DNA of 50,534 bases from Candidatus Heimdallarchaeota archaeon. GTDB taxonomy: Archaea > Asgardarchaeota > Heimdallarchaeia > Heimdallarchaeales > Heimdallarchaeaceae. Positions within the stretch are counted from its first letter, which is position 1; every line of letters starts with the position of its first letter. The DNA is taken from NCBI GenBank assembly GCA_016840095.1, contig JAEOSZ010000009.1, positions 1 through 50,534 on the forward strand, read 5' to 3'. The position numbers were made by a program, and so were the translations under genes. This document shows positions 34,847 to 44,657 of this stretch, one piece after another. A model generated the notes under the pieces. It saw only the letters and a list, made by a program, of their open reading frames with translations. It was not told the DNA's origin and ran no database searches.

Positions 34847-36916
34847 TTATGCCAATTTCACGAAGCCATCACTTGGAGAATATATCTCCCCATTACTGCG
34901 AAGTTGAGTTATTACACGATCTACAAACTCTTCATCAATATTTTGTTCTTTTGCTAACTCTTTGATTCGTCTTATTGAGACTACATCAGAGCTTCCAACT
35001 CTGGATTCTTCTTTCATAATATCAATGATTATTTGCATTTTAGAACGAGAAGTTTTGGTTGTTCCAGATAATAAGAAATCAATATCAACACGACCAGTTA
35101 CAGGATCTCTACCAACTTGCTCTAATGAAGCTCTTAGCAAATTAATAGCTGCTTCTACATGGTCAATAGTAACATCTTCTTTGAGAGCCATTCTAGCTTG
35201 TGATTCTGAGAGACGAATTATAGCCTCCAAGTATCTGGGTGTAATAGCAATTGCAGAAGATTCATCTGATTCTTTTCTGAGATTTAGATAAAATTGTTCT
35301 ATTCTCTCCATAGCTTCGTCTGTAAGTGCAGGTTGAACATGTTGTTTGGCAAAACTTATGTATTTTCTTAATAAATCCATTTCAATAGTTGGTTCAGTAT
35401 CCTCTATAACATGACCCCTTCTTAACTCTAATATGTGTCTTGCCATTCGTCTGTCAGTGTCTGGATCTGGTTCATCTTTAATAACATAAATCAGATCAAA
35501 TCGAGATAAAATTGTAGCAGGAAGATTTATGTTTTCAACTGGTGGTCTTGATTCTTCATACCTTCCAAATCTAGGATTAGCAGCTGCTATTATAGCAGTT
35601 CTAGCATTTAATTGAGCAACTATACCAGCTTTTGCTATACTTACCGTTTGTTGTTCCATCGATTCATGAATTGAAGATCTATCTGTTGGGTTCATCTTAT
35701 CGAATTCGTCAATCATGCAAACACCTCTATCTGCTAACACTAGAGCTCCTGCTTCTAAACCAAAGTCCCCAGTTTCAGAATCTCTTATAACAGCTGCTGT
35801 AAGTCCTGCAGCAGAACTAGCCTTTCCTGAGGTAAGTAATCCCCTTGGTGCAAGTCGATGAACATATTGAAGTAATTGTGATTTTGCAACACCAGGATCT
35901 CCAATCATAAGTAGATTAGATTCTCCTCTTTGTTTCATTCCATCGGGTGCAACTCTTGAAACACCACCAAAAAGCACTGTTGCTAATGCTTCTTTGATTG
36001 TTTCCATTCCATAGATAGAAGGAGCAATAGATCTGACTATTCTTCTATGAATATTAATGTCAGTAGATAGAGCTAAAATTTGTTGTTCTGTATCTGGATC
36101 AATATCGATCTCTTCAAATTCCTTCTCTCTTGAAGAAACAAAATTAACGTCTAGCCATGGGTCAAATGTTGCCATTCTTCCTTTTTGCATTCCTTTTATT
36201 TTCATTCTTAGAATTCCGGCAACAACAGCCCTATCTCCAGCTCTAACAGTATCAACTAAATCTCCTACTAGTCTTGCGGGTACAGATCTGGGGATCTGAC
36301 CAGGAGGTAGATTTTCTGGTCTCTCTTGAACTGTAATTGATTGATGATCTGTGTATGTAGATTGTTCTGTGATAAGATTAAATGGTCCATTCTTCCCGCA
36401 ATTTGGGTTTACACATTTAGCGGGTTCTGTATAATACCCTCCTTCTTGGCGAACATAATGAACTTGGGAGCATCGAACACATTGGAAAACACCCTCGATT
36501 AGTAATGGTTTGACAACAGTCTGTCTAATAACAATCCCTTCAACAGCAATCAAGTTACCTAAATGTACAGATCTTAGTCTTCTGAGATCTACTAAATCAG
36601 GTAAATTTGAAAATCTTACATGAAAAAGTCCTTTTGTTTCTTCACTAGCAGCATAAATGGGATCCTCAATTTTTAGAACCTCAACCAAAGCATCGTCAGC
36701 AATTTTTATCGTCTCTTCAGGTTCTTCACCTAATAATCTAGCTAATTCCGGATCAAAACGCAATAAATCGTCATAATTAACATAGAGTGATAAAAGACCC
36801 TCTAAGGACATTTTCTGTACTTGTTCAACATATGTATGTCTTCCATTTTCATCTTGATATGCTTGAAAGAACTCCTTGAATCTTTCATTTGTACTAGATG
36901 GCATATCTACAACCAT
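34847..36916 (-). CDS. mcm: MCM replicative helicase
   Basis: 689 residues. The N-terminal domain contains a four-cysteine zinc motif (CVRC ... CVNPNC, about residues 140-170). The AAA+ domain shows Walker A GDPGVAKSQ, Walker B LADRGVCMIDEFDK and the SRFDLIYVI arginine-finger region, and a winged helix ends the protein. Single-copy homohexameric replicative helicase of archaea. No intein is present although MCM is a known insertion host. ATG 36916 is used, with ATG 36904 as an alternative. First gene of a minus-strand run through hel308, gins23, pyrG, nurA, herA and lsm. Confidence 0.95.
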   Translation of the reverse strand: MVVDMPSSTNERFKEFFQAYQDENGRHTYVEQVQKMSLEGLLSLYVNYDDLLRFDPELARLLGEEPEETIKIADDALVEVLKIEDPIYAASEETKGLFHVRFSNLPDLVDLRRLRSVHLGNLIAVEGIVIRQTVVKPLLIEGVFQCVRCSQVHYVRQEGGYYTEPAKCVNPNCGKNGPFNLITEQSTYTDHQSITVQERPENLPPGQIPRSVPARLVGDLVDTVRAGDRAVVAGILRMKIKGMQKGRMATFDPWLDVNFVSSREKEFEEIDIDPDTEQQILALSTDINIHRRIVRSIAPSIYGMETIKEALATVLFGGVSRVAPDGMKQRGESNLLMIGDPGVAKSQLLQYVHRLAPRGLLTSGKASSAAGLTAAVIRDSETGDFGLEAGALVLADRGVCMIDEFDKMNPTDRSSIHESMEQQTVSIAKAGIVAQLNARTAIIAAANPRFGRYEESRPPVENINLPATILSRFDLIYVIKDEPDPDTDRRMARHILELRRGHVIEDTEPTIEMDLLRKYISFAKQHVQPALTDEAMERIEQFYLNLRKESDESSAIAITPRYLEAIIRLSESQARMALKEDVTIDHVEAAINLLRASLEQVGRDPVTGRVDIDFLLSGTTKTSRSKMQIIIDIMKEESRVGSSDVVSIRRIKELAKEQNIDEEFVDRVITQLRSNGEIYSPSDGFVKLA

Positions 36917-37085
36917 ATTGACTCTACCCTATCGCTATAAACTTCATTTTATAATCAAAGTAATAAGTCTTACTTAGTCTTAGTCTTAGATTTATATTCA
37001 ATAGATATTATAATTTATTAGTATAAAAACTTACAATAACAATAAGTAAGTGTAAACTTAACATAACTATCAATAAGTGAAGTAA
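36917..37085. promoter_or_regulatory. Divergent mcm / DUF457 promoter region with short repeats
   Basis: This AT-rich gap separates the divergent mcm and DUF457 genes. A minus-strand TATA-like TTATAAAAT lies about 30 nt before the mcm start, and a plus-strand AGTATAAAAAC near 37020 faces DUF457. It also holds CTTAGT repeated 2.8 times (36973-36989) and AATAAGT three times (36962, 37041, 37072). No long stem was found. Confidence 0.4.
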
Positions 37086-38429
37086 ATGACATACACACCA
37101 ACACATCTAGCTGTTCAAGGTCTCATTGTTTGGTTGTTATTATCCAAGAACAATAAAGCATATTATAAAGAACATAGATGGGAATTTATAATTATCAATC
37201 TTGTAGCAATTTTCCCAGATATTGATTTACTTTTTGGATATCATAGAACTTATACGCATAGTCTGATTATTCCAACTTTTACTCTGCTAAGTATGTTAGT
37301 CATCGATATGATCCATAAAAATGCAAGTCCAATAGAAGATGCAACACAAAAAACAGTTAGATTTGTTAAACTTGCTTCATTAATGTGGTTAATACACATC
37401 TTTCTAGATCTTAGTTGGGGACCATTACTATTATTCTGGCCAATTGACAATAATCTATATGATCTTTCTGTTTTTCTTAGATTTAGGAATGAAGCATGGT
37501 TATTCTTTCCTTTAACTTTTGTAGGTTTAATTCCTGATTGGTCTATATACTCTATGACGGAAGGACAGAGGATATTTTTCATAAATCTGACTCAAGAAGA
37601 ACTACAATCGATCTATGGAGAATTTCTCGATCTTTACATTGCACAATTTACTTTCCATGTTCTCTTGTTTGTAGTTTGGGCAGTAGTAATTTTGTTCCCT
37701 GCATTCAAAAGAAAAAAACGAAAATCTGAGGAAGAGCGGAAGAAATATGCTAAAAGCTTTCAGACGTTTTGGACCTTACTAAAAAGGCAATTAACGCTTT
37801 TTGGAATCTTCATGATTTTCCTAGGATTAATGCTAGGACCTATAATTGGGTTGAATCGAGCGATGAATTATGAGGTTTCATATGAATATAGAAGCACTCA
37901 ATCTTACTTTGATCCAACACTAGGAATTGCTTTTGTAAACAAACCTCAAGCAACAACTACAATTGATTTTCATAGTGAAATAGGTGTAGTAGATTATAAT
38001 GCAACTATGCTATTAACAAATAATGATACATTCATCAATTTCTTTGAAAATTTTGATAATGTAACGAGTAACTACTATGATGATAATATAACATTCGAAC
38101 AAATGCTTTCTTCGTATGCAACACTGACTGATCAAGCTGAAAACGAAAGTATCTATGAATCCAGACTTATCGGAGGTAATGTTGAGAATGGTACTCAAAT
38201 AACTATGAATACAACAGAAGTAGAAGAAACAGTTTACTTAATCACTTTCGTAAAAGACTGGAATACTTCAGAGTCTTTCATTTACGAAGCTACTATAGGA
38301 GTTAACTATATTATTCATAGAAAAACAGCTGTCATAGAAGGTAGTATTTTGAGTGGAATTGGTTTAGTACTAATAGTTGTAGATCAAATTATAGCTATTC
38401 GACAAAAGAGAAGAATATCAAGAAATTAG
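37086..38429 (+). CDS. DUF457/YdjM-like membrane metal-dependent hydrolase
   Basis: 447 residues. The N-terminal membrane domain (about 1-180) has THLAVQGLIVWLL, FPDIDLLFGYHRTYTHS (H/D-rich motif of the DUF457 family near residue 45) and HIFLDLSWGP. After a basic loop (KRKKRKSEEERKK) there is another span, an extracytoplasmic domain of about 150 residues with several N-x-S/T sites, and a last span before the basic C-terminus. DUF457 proteins are predicted membrane phospholipid or ester hydrolases. The extra domain is not typical of the short bacterial forms. Its last 12 nt overlap the convergent VWA gene. Confidence 0.8.
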   Translation: MTYTPTHLAVQGLIVWLLLSKNNKAYYKEHRWEFIIINLVAIFPDIDLLFGYHRTYTHSLIIPTFTLLSMLVIDMIHKNASPIEDATQKTVRFVKLASLMWLIHIFLDLSWGPLLLFWPIDNNLYDLSVFLRFRNEAWLFFPLTFVGLIPDWSIYSMTEGQRIFFINLTQEELQSIYGEFLDLYIAQFTFHVLLFVVWAVVILFPAFKRKKRKSEEERKKYAKSFQTFWTLLKRQLTLFGIFMIFLGLMLGPIIGLNRAMNYEVSYEYRSTQSYFDPTLGIAFVNKPQATTTIDFHSEIGVVDYNATMLLTNNDTFINFFENFDNVTSNYYDDNITFEQMLSSYATLTDQAENESIYESRLIGGNVENGTQITMNTTEVEETVYLITFVKDWNTSESFIYEATIGVNYIIHRKTAVIEGSILSGIGLVLIVVDQIIAIRQKRRISRN

Positions 38430-39374
38430 TTTAGTTGTTAGTTCAACTAAATCTGAGTTCTGATTCAGCTCAACCATCTTTACATTTCGTAAGGAAGCAA
38501 CTTCATCAACAAAAGACACACGTCTGTATGTTCTAGCATAAACAATCCTTAAATCAGGAATTCGCTGCATAGTAGGAAGTGGATTTCTTCCAACTGTTCT
38601 CTCAAGATCACTAATTATATAGATTATTTTTTCTCTAGAAGAGCTGTCTTTGAGCTGTTTGGTTGCTAATTGTAAAACTTCATCAAGATCAGTTTTTCCT
38701 CCACTTTCAATATTCAGAATCAATTCAACTAATTCTTCAGGAGGAATTCTCTTAGACATAGGTTTTAGCAGATGAGCTTCAGAATCAAATTCAATAACTG
38801 CAAAGTTATCTCGTTTAACTGATAGAGATAAAACAGATGCCATCAGAACAATTTGATGTATTAACTGTAGAACGCTTAAGCTTTTATCAATACAAATTAC
38901 AATGCTTTTTTTTCTTTTTGATGGCTCTTTAACTACAATACTATCATAATCAGGGACTAACTTACCCATACTTAGCATCTTCTCAAAGGTCATTTCTATT
39001 TCCCAGGTATCTCCAGGTTCATAATTGACATATCTGGAAACAGTAGATGAAATCCCTCTTCTGAAAATATCTTTTGCTTTTTCAGTGATGAATGGTATAA
39101 GTTTCTCAAGGAATTTTTTACGAAGATCATAGTTGATGTGCTTCTTTGTTCTGGAATAAAGTTGAATTAAATCCTCACTAGCAAGACTATCTAGCATTTG
39201 ATCTGTTGGTTGTATCTTATCTAGTAATTTAGCTGCTATCATAGGATAGTTTGTTGCTATTAACTTGAGTCCCTCCAAATTACTTTCCTCAGCTGCTTTT
39301 TCAGCTAATTCAATAATACGATCTATATTATCATCTCTTTTACCGAGTTCAAGATAAATCTCATTTATTGTCAT
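38418..39374 (-). CDS. VWA-domain protein of a MoxR-VWA pair
   Basis: 318 residues. The first ~145 are helical. A von Willebrand A domain follows, with the metal-ion-dependent adhesion motif as CIDKSLSV (D-x-S-x-S) near residue 160, SGGKTDLDEVL supplying the Thr, and IIYIISDLE supplying the Asp. VWA proteins next to MoxR ATPases usually act as adaptors in metal insertion or complex assembly. The frame upstream to the moxR stop stays open without a conventional start, so ATG 39374 is used. The 3' end overlaps the convergent DUF457 gene by 12 nt. Confidence 0.85.
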   Translation of the reverse strand: MTINEIYLELGKRDDNIDRIIELAEKAAEESNLEGLKLIATNYPMIAAKLLDKIQPTDQMLDSLASEDLIQLYSRTKKHINYDLRKKFLEKLIPFITEKAKDIFRRGISSTVSRYVNYEPGDTWEIEMTFEKMLSMGKLVPDYDSIVVKEPSKRKKSIVICIDKSLSVLQLIHQIVLMASVLSLSVKRDNFAVIEFDSEAHLLKPMSKRIPPEELVELILNIESGGKTDLDEVLQLATKQLKDSSSREKIIYIISDLERTVGRNPLPTMQRIPDLRIVYARTYRRVSFVDEVASLRNVKMVELNQNSDLVELTTKLIS

Positions 39375-39439
39375 TCTGCCTGCATTTGATGGGAAAGTAT
39401 GAAACGGTTCATCCCCTACAACAGATAGTGTAGGATCAC

Positions 39440-40330
39440 CTAATCTTCTTTTTTTCGTAGAATCCTACTATCATCATATCTTGATAAGACTTTGGAGATA
39501 ATTTCTTCAATAATCCTTTCTTCAGTTTTCCTACTAGAGGTTTTACATCTGATTTTTCTGGAATGAACCGAAATTGCTCTATCTAAGAGATCTATTTCAT
39601 CTATTTTTTCGTCCATTTTGTAGAGATTTACTAACTGAATTGCTCCACGAACTGTTGAACCATATTCCAGTTCAGAATGATTCAGAGTTACTTCAACAAT
39701 TTCACAGGATATTCGGATAAGGAATTCATCTGTACTTTGAGTACGGAGCTTAACAATCTCAATCATCTCATCTAAAGATTGGTGTGTAACATTTATCCAA
39801 ATGCATCTATCATAGAATGCTTTTGGTAAGGGATTAGTTGCTACTGTATCTTGAGGGTTATATGTAAAAACAGGGATGAATCCTTGTTGTGCTTGTATTT
39901 CTCCAAGTTGTGGAATCGTAATTAGTTTCTCATCTAATGCAGTTAATACAGCATTGATAGTTTCTGATGGAGCACGATTAACCTCATTGTAGAAAAAGAG
40001 ACCTCCTTCCTCCATTGCTTCAGTTAATGGACCAGCAATGAAAGTATCTCTTGAAAATCCTTTTTCCAAAACAAGAGGGGGATCATACCAACCTTTCAAT
40101 TTAATTGATGTTAAACTATCATCTCCATCAACTCTTATGAAAGGTCTCTCTAAGCTGACTGCTAATGCTTTAGCCATTTCAGTTTTTCCAGTTCCAACAG
40201 GACCCTCAATAATTATAGGTAAGTCTTTTTCAATAGCTCTAACAATCAACTCAAGTTCTTTTCTTCGTCCAACTATTAATTTTGACATCTTTTCAAGAAC
40301 TTCTTTTGAAACTTGATTTCCTTTAGACAT
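39440..40330 (-). CDS. MoxR-family AAA+ ATPase
   Basis: 296 residues. Walker A is IIEGPVGTGKTEMAKA near residue 37, Walker B reads GGLFFYNEVNRAP, and sensor 1 is VFTYNPQ near 150. The lid domain has YGSTVRGAIQLVNLYK with the sensor 2 Arg. MoxR ATPases act as chaperones with VWA proteins to mature or assemble complexes. The VWA partner lies 65 nt downstream on the same strand, so the pair is probably functional. The client is unknown. Confidence 0.9.
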   Translation of the reverse strand: MSKGNQVSKEVLEKMSKLIVGRRKELELIVRAIEKDLPIIIEGPVGTGKTEMAKALAVSLERPFIRVDGDDSLTSIKLKGWYDPPLVLEKGFSRDTFIAGPLTEAMEEGGLFFYNEVNRAPSETINAVLTALDEKLITIPQLGEIQAQQGFIPVFTYNPQDTVATNPLPKAFYDRCIWINVTHQSLDEMIEIVKLRTQSTDEFLIRISCEIVEVTLNHSELEYGSTVRGAIQLVNLYKMDEKIDEIDLLDRAISVHSRKIRCKTSSRKTEERIIEEIISKVLSRYDDSRILRKKED

Positions 40331-40450
40331 TAAAATAATATTACGAAGGAGAAATTAAAACTCTTGTTGTTCGTATTTTATAGTTTGATTACTTATCCTG
40401 CTTGTACTAAGATAGTTAATTTTCAGCAAAAAAATAGAAATCGATGAAAA

Positions 40451-41830
40451 TCATTTGAACTTGTGAAATCGATTTCTTTCTATAAATACATCAATTTGAT
40501 TATTTTCACTTTCCTCGAAAAGTACAGGAGTTTTACTACCAAAAATGTAGATATAAAACCTATTATTTGATAATTTCATGTCTTCTGGTATAAGTGGGTA
40601 CCTACTGGGTATATCTCTGTATTTTGTTTCAAGTATTAACATACCATTTTCTAATAAGATTTTGATTTTAGTCAATCCCTTATAATTCTTATAATCTCCA
40701 GCGAACTTCTCCATCTTTGCTTCTATCTTGAAGAATGGAATTTCTTCTTCAGGATTCTTACCTAAAAGTTTACACAGGATTGTTTTTCCTATTTGAATGC
40801 CAAAACCAGAGCCAACATTTGCTTCAGTTACCATTCCAACATTTAATTCAGGAATAAATGAAAATTGAGCACTTGATAAGCCAGTTGACCCCCCGTGAGA
40901 TATTAACTTATATCCAAGAAAATCTTCTGAAATTGCTACTCCAAATCCATATCCACTTCTCCCGAGAAAACTAACTGGTGTTTCTATTTGAATGGTGTAA
41001 ATTTCTTCTAAAGATTTTGGACTAATAATTTGCTTTTCTCCAAATTTACCTTGATTCATAAGCATAAAAAGGAAATTGGACATTTCAGTTACTGAACTAA
41101 TCAAACCTCCAGCAGCATGAATATTTTCATCAAAAGGATGTTTCTTTACTTCAGGTTTATCTTTTTCTACCAAATAAGCTGTCATTCTATTGTTATCTTT
41201 CTCAAAATCTTCTTCATAAAATGTTGACCTACTCATCTCAAGAGGAGTTAAAATATATTCCTTTACATAATCTGCAAAACTTAAACCACTAATTGCTTCA
41301 ACAATTTCACCTAACATAGTAAAACCTGTATTAAAATAGAAGTATCTTTTTTCAGGTTCATCTGCTATTTCATCTTGAGCACCATTTAAGAAAGTATAAA
41401 GATCATCTTTGCAAGCAAGAGGAACCCACGTCTCTTCTATAGGAGCGTGACGCAAAATTTGAACACTTGCTGCTCCTAAATTTGGAATCCCTGATGAATG
41501 AGACATAAGATGGCGTATCCTAATAGGTTTATTTTCCAATCCTATTTTGAGAGGAATATGTTTTTTTACCGGATCATCAATTGATAATTTTCCTTGTTCA
41601 GCTAATTGCATAATAGCTAAACATGTGAATAATTTAGTACATGATCCTATACCAAAAAGAGTGTCTGGATTAGCAGGAAGATTTTTTGTATAATCTCTAT
41701 GTCCAAAACCTTTGGAGTAGATAACTTCTTGATCCTTGATGATCGCAACGCTTAATCCTGGTATTTTCATTTTTTGCATTCTTTCAGCAATTAACTGTTC
41801 TAAATCTTCCCAATTATTTTTATTATTCAT
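40451..41830 (-). CDS. Beta-lactamase-fold serine hydrolase (class C-like)
   Basis: 459 residues with the penicillin-binding/class C beta-lactamase fold: the nucleophile motif SCTK (about residue 62), YFN in YFYFNTGFTMLGEIVE as the Y-x-N motif, and HGGSTG for the K/H-T/S-G motif. MSHSSGIPNL is also typical of the AmpC-like esterase/peptidase group. The last ~110 residues form an extra beta-rich domain. Archaea lack murein, so an esterase or D-peptidase/amidase role is more likely than antibiotic hydrolysis. No signal peptide, so cytoplasmic. Confidence 0.87.
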   Translation of the reverse strand: MNNKNNWEDLEQLIAERMQKMKIPGLSVAIIKDQEVIYSKGFGHRDYTKNLPANPDTLFGIGSCTKLFTCLAIMQLAEQGKLSIDDPVKKHIPLKIGLENKPIRIRHLMSHSSGIPNLGAASVQILRHAPIEETWVPLACKDDLYTFLNGAQDEIADEPEKRYFYFNTGFTMLGEIVEAISGLSFADYVKEYILTPLEMSRSTFYEEDFEKDNNRMTAYLVEKDKPEVKKHPFDENIHAAGGLISSVTEMSNFLFMLMNQGKFGEKQIISPKSLEEIYTIQIETPVSFLGRSGYGFGVAISEDFLGYKLISHGGSTGLSSAQFSFIPELNVGMVTEANVGSGFGIQIGKTILCKLLGKNPEEEIPFFKIEAKMEKFAGDYKNYKGLTKIKILLENGMLILETKYRDIPSRYPLIPEDMKLSNNRFYIYIFGSKTPVLFEESENNQIDVFIERNRFHKFK

Positions 41831-41995
41831 ATTATTACTTCCTAATTCTATGGATTCATGAACTAAAATCCTTTATTAGTTTTTTTCAACTCTTCATGTA
41901 TTCCAAGTAGATTATTTTCAGTTTAATTATCGAAAAATTCCTAAATTATTGTCAGAATAAATAATGGAAAAAAAGAGAAGTTAGGTGAGTAATAG

Positions 41996-43429
41996 CTACT
42001 TAGTAGCTATCATCCCATCTTCTTTTAGAATGCTTTTAGAAGGTTTAACAAAGAGAATTATTACTAAGCCAGCTATCATAATTAGTCCCATAATAGCAAC
42101 AGCTAATGATATAGCTGCATTTGTAGACCAATTAGCTCCGTCAACTTCACTTAAGGCAATAACTGCTGCCCAGATTAGTGGACCTAATGAAGCTGATATT
42201 TTTCCAGATAATTTGCTGAATCCCATATACTCACCAAATTTCTCTTTTGGAGCAAGTTCTATTATCATATATCTCTGTGCTACCCAAGTTCCTCCTAAGG
42301 CAGGACCTGCTAGAATACCCATAATCAGAACCATGATGAATGGAAATGACCATCCATTACCTGTATCTCCTCCTAGTAATTCTGGTACAGCTATTGGAGA
42401 CCAAACTAATGAGGCTACTATAGCAATAATAAGTGCTATAACCCAGAGACTACAAATAAGTATGAATGTCCTTTTAGCTCCTTGTTTATCTGCAAACATT
42501 CCAACCGGGTATGTGAATAGAACTGCTGATATTGTAGCTATTATTATGAAGTAGTTTCCGAAAGCATAATCCATTCCCATTCCATCTGTAACAATAAGTA
42601 TCATTTTTATGATAACTACATTAGCTACTTCAACGACCAAGAAATATCCAATAATGAATATGAACATATCTCGGTGTCCTCTAATGTCCCTAAAAGTAGC
42701 ACCTAATTGTTTAAATGAACCTTTCACAATTTCCTTTGTAGGTGGAGTTTCACCTTTTTTCTTTCTTTCTTTAACAAAAATGAAAGGAAGAGCAAAAGCT
42801 AAGAAAATTCCCATCGCAATGACATACGTCCACCATTTATCTAGATATCCATATTTAACCCAACCTGTTTTAGGATCACTATGTGGAGATCCCCAAATGC
42901 TAGAAAGTACTAACATTGCTGCTATGCCTATTATTGTTCCTAGATAACCGAAAGCAACCCCGAAACCTCCAACTTTTCCCGCATGTCGCGGAGCCGCAAT
43001 AAAGGGTAGCATAGAATCATAGAATGCTAAACTCCATTGATAAGCCATATTTGCAATAACATAGAATAACAGAACCAACCAAAGGCTTTGAAATATTCCA
43101 AGTAAGCTAGCAAAAATGAGGATTATTCCAGTCAGAACTAAAACAAATGGTTTTCTTTTACCAGCGTAGTCACTCAATGCACCAGCTATCGGCATCCCGA
43201 CAGCAATTAGTATTTGCATGACCATTACCACAGTACCATAAATGAACTCTGATCTAGCATAAGTTAAACCATTTTCTCTTTGACCAATAATGAGAATATA
43301 TTGGTTGATAATCAAAGAAACAATTACCATAGAATAAACAGTGTTTGCAAGGTCATACAGAGACCAAAGAAAAACATTCCAGTAAGAAGTCTTTGTCTCT
43401 AATTCAACTTCTGATGAAATTTCAGACAT
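41996..43429 (-). CDS. UMF1/Atg22-like MFS transporter
   Basis: 477 residues with about twelve membrane spans. The N-terminus WSLYDLANTVYSMVIVSL is the Atg22/UMF1 signature, and GALSDYAGKRKP is the MFS loop 2-3 motif (about residue 85). The homologous loop in the second half is YPVGMFADKQGAKRTF. Yeast Atg22 exports amino acids from the vacuole; the substrate of archaeal members is unproven. About 55 nt separates it from the histone-deacetylase-family gene upstream. Confidence 0.87.
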   Translation of the reverse strand: MSEISSEVELETKTSYWNVFLWSLYDLANTVYSMVIVSLIINQYILIIGQRENGLTYARSEFIYGTVVMVMQILIAVGMPIAGALSDYAGKRKPFVLVLTGIILIFASLLGIFQSLWLVLLFYVIANMAYQWSLAFYDSMLPFIAAPRHAGKVGGFGVAFGYLGTIIGIAAMLVLSSIWGSPHSDPKTGWVKYGYLDKWWTYVIAMGIFLAFALPFIFVKERKKKGETPPTKEIVKGSFKQLGATFRDIRGHRDMFIFIIGYFLVVEVANVVIIKMILIVTDGMGMDYAFGNYFIIIATISAVLFTYPVGMFADKQGAKRTFILICSLWVIALIIAIVASLVWSPIAVPELLGGDTGNGWSFPFIMVLIMGILAGPALGGTWVAQRYMIIELAPKEKFGEYMGFSKLSGKISASLGPLIWAAVIALSEVDGANWSTNAAISLAVAIMGLIMIAGLVIILFVKPSKSILKEDGMIATK

Positions 43430-43484
43430 AACTTCGAATTAGAATTAGCTATTTAAAAAATTATTCCCTAACTTTTAAAGTGTT

Positions 43485-44537
43485 TTAGAATCTCCAATGC
43501 GCAATAAGTGACTTTCTGACTTGTTTTAGCATACTAGTTGTGTGTTCAGACGTTCCAAATTCTTCCAACTGATCCAATATATATGGTTTGTTTCCTAGCA
43601 ATCCTAAAAGGAATTTTGAACTTACATCTTCCAATTGGTCCAGTTTGTAACCACCCTCTAAAGTACATGCAACCTTACCTTCACAACATTCTTGAGCTAT
43701 TTCATGAAGAAGGTAACCAGCAGCATAAAATGCATTGGAACCAACACTCATAACTCCAACAGGATCTCCAGCTAAGGAATCAAATCCTACAGAAACAAGA
43801 ATCATCTCTGGTTTATATTGTCTAACAATATTAAGTGAAAATTGGAGAGCTTTCAACCAATCCATACTTTTTACTCCAGGTAATAGTGCAACATTTACAT
43901 TGTACCCCTTCCCCTCAACAACACCAATTTCATTAGGAAATCCTGTACCGGGGTATGAGTACATAGGATGTGCATGTAAAGATAGATAAAAAACATCTTT
44001 CCTATGGTAGAAAATATGTGATGTTCCATTACCAAAGTGATGATCTATATCAATGATTGCTATTCTATTATAGCCTTTGTATTGAACTAGCCATTCAGCA
44101 GCTATTGCAATATTATTGAAGTAGCAGAAACCACCAGCTGAATTATATTCTGCATGGTGTCCTGGAGGTCTAACGACTGCAAAACTCTTCTTAGCTTTAT
44201 TTTGATCTACTAAATCAGCTGCTTGCTTAGTGGCACCAGCAGAAAGTTTTGCAATTTCAAACGTATGTTCATTGAGTGTTGTATCAATGGTAACCATTCC
44301 TCCTCCAGCTTGAGAGATTGCTCGAATTTTAGCAAGATGATCCGGAACATGAACTGAAAGAATATTTTCTTCTTCTATGGGTTCAGGATCAAAAAAACCT
44401 ATTGTATACTCAGATTCCTTTTGTATCTTCTTGATAGATTTAATTATTTCATCCAATCTTAATGGGGATTCAGGATGAGCTCTATCCATAGAGTGTTTCT
44501 TGAATAAATCTGAATATATTACTGCTAAATCGAGCAT
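43485..44537 (-). CDS. Histone deacetylase/AcuC-family amidohydrolase
   Basis: 350 residues. Seen in order: HPESPLRLDEI, the catalytic RPPGHHAEY (tandem His) near residue 120, GFCYFNNIAIAA, the metal ligands in IAIIDIDHHFGNGTS, LSLHAHPMYSYPG, GFDSLAGDP (third metal ligand) and LEGGYKL near the end. All active-site residues of zinc-dependent class I/II deacetylases are present. Likely substrates are acetyl-lysine proteins, acetylpolyamines or other acetamides. Sequence alone does not tell which. Confidence 0.92.
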   Translation of the reverse strand: MLDLAVIYSDLFKKHSMDRAHPESPLRLDEIIKSIKKIQKESEYTIGFFDPEPIEEENILSVHVPDHLAKIRAISQAGGGMVTIDTTLNEHTFEIAKLSAGATKQAADLVDQNKAKKSFAVVRPPGHHAEYNSAGGFCYFNNIAIAAEWLVQYKGYNRIAIIDIDHHFGNGTSHIFYHRKDVFYLSLHAHPMYSYPGTGFPNEIGVVEGKGYNVNVALLPGVKSMDWLKALQFSLNIVRQYKPEMILVSVGFDSLAGDPVGVMSVGSNAFYAAGYLLHEIAQECCEGKVACTLEGGYKLDQLEDVSSKFLLGLLGNKPYILDQLEEFGTSEHTTSMLKQVRKSLIAHWRF

Positions 44538-44615
44538 CTAAATTGTTATTCAATTACTATAAATTAAGACTTTTGTATGACATATTCAAGATACTTCTGT
44601 TTGTTATTCTTTCGT

Positions 44616-44626
44616 ATATTTTATAT
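44616..44626 (+). promoter_or_regulatory. TATA-like element for carS
   Basis: TATTTTATATA is centred about 37 nt upstream of ATG 44658, implying a short leader. Confidence 0.45.
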
Positions 44627-44657
44627 AGCATAAGTAAAGTTCAAGTGATGTTACCAT

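Noticed and set aside
39375..39439. Open upstream extension of the VWA gene, similar to the permease case
   Set aside because: It has no conventional start, no Shine-Dalgarno at a fitting distance and no alignment evidence that it is coding. ATG 39374 is adequate.
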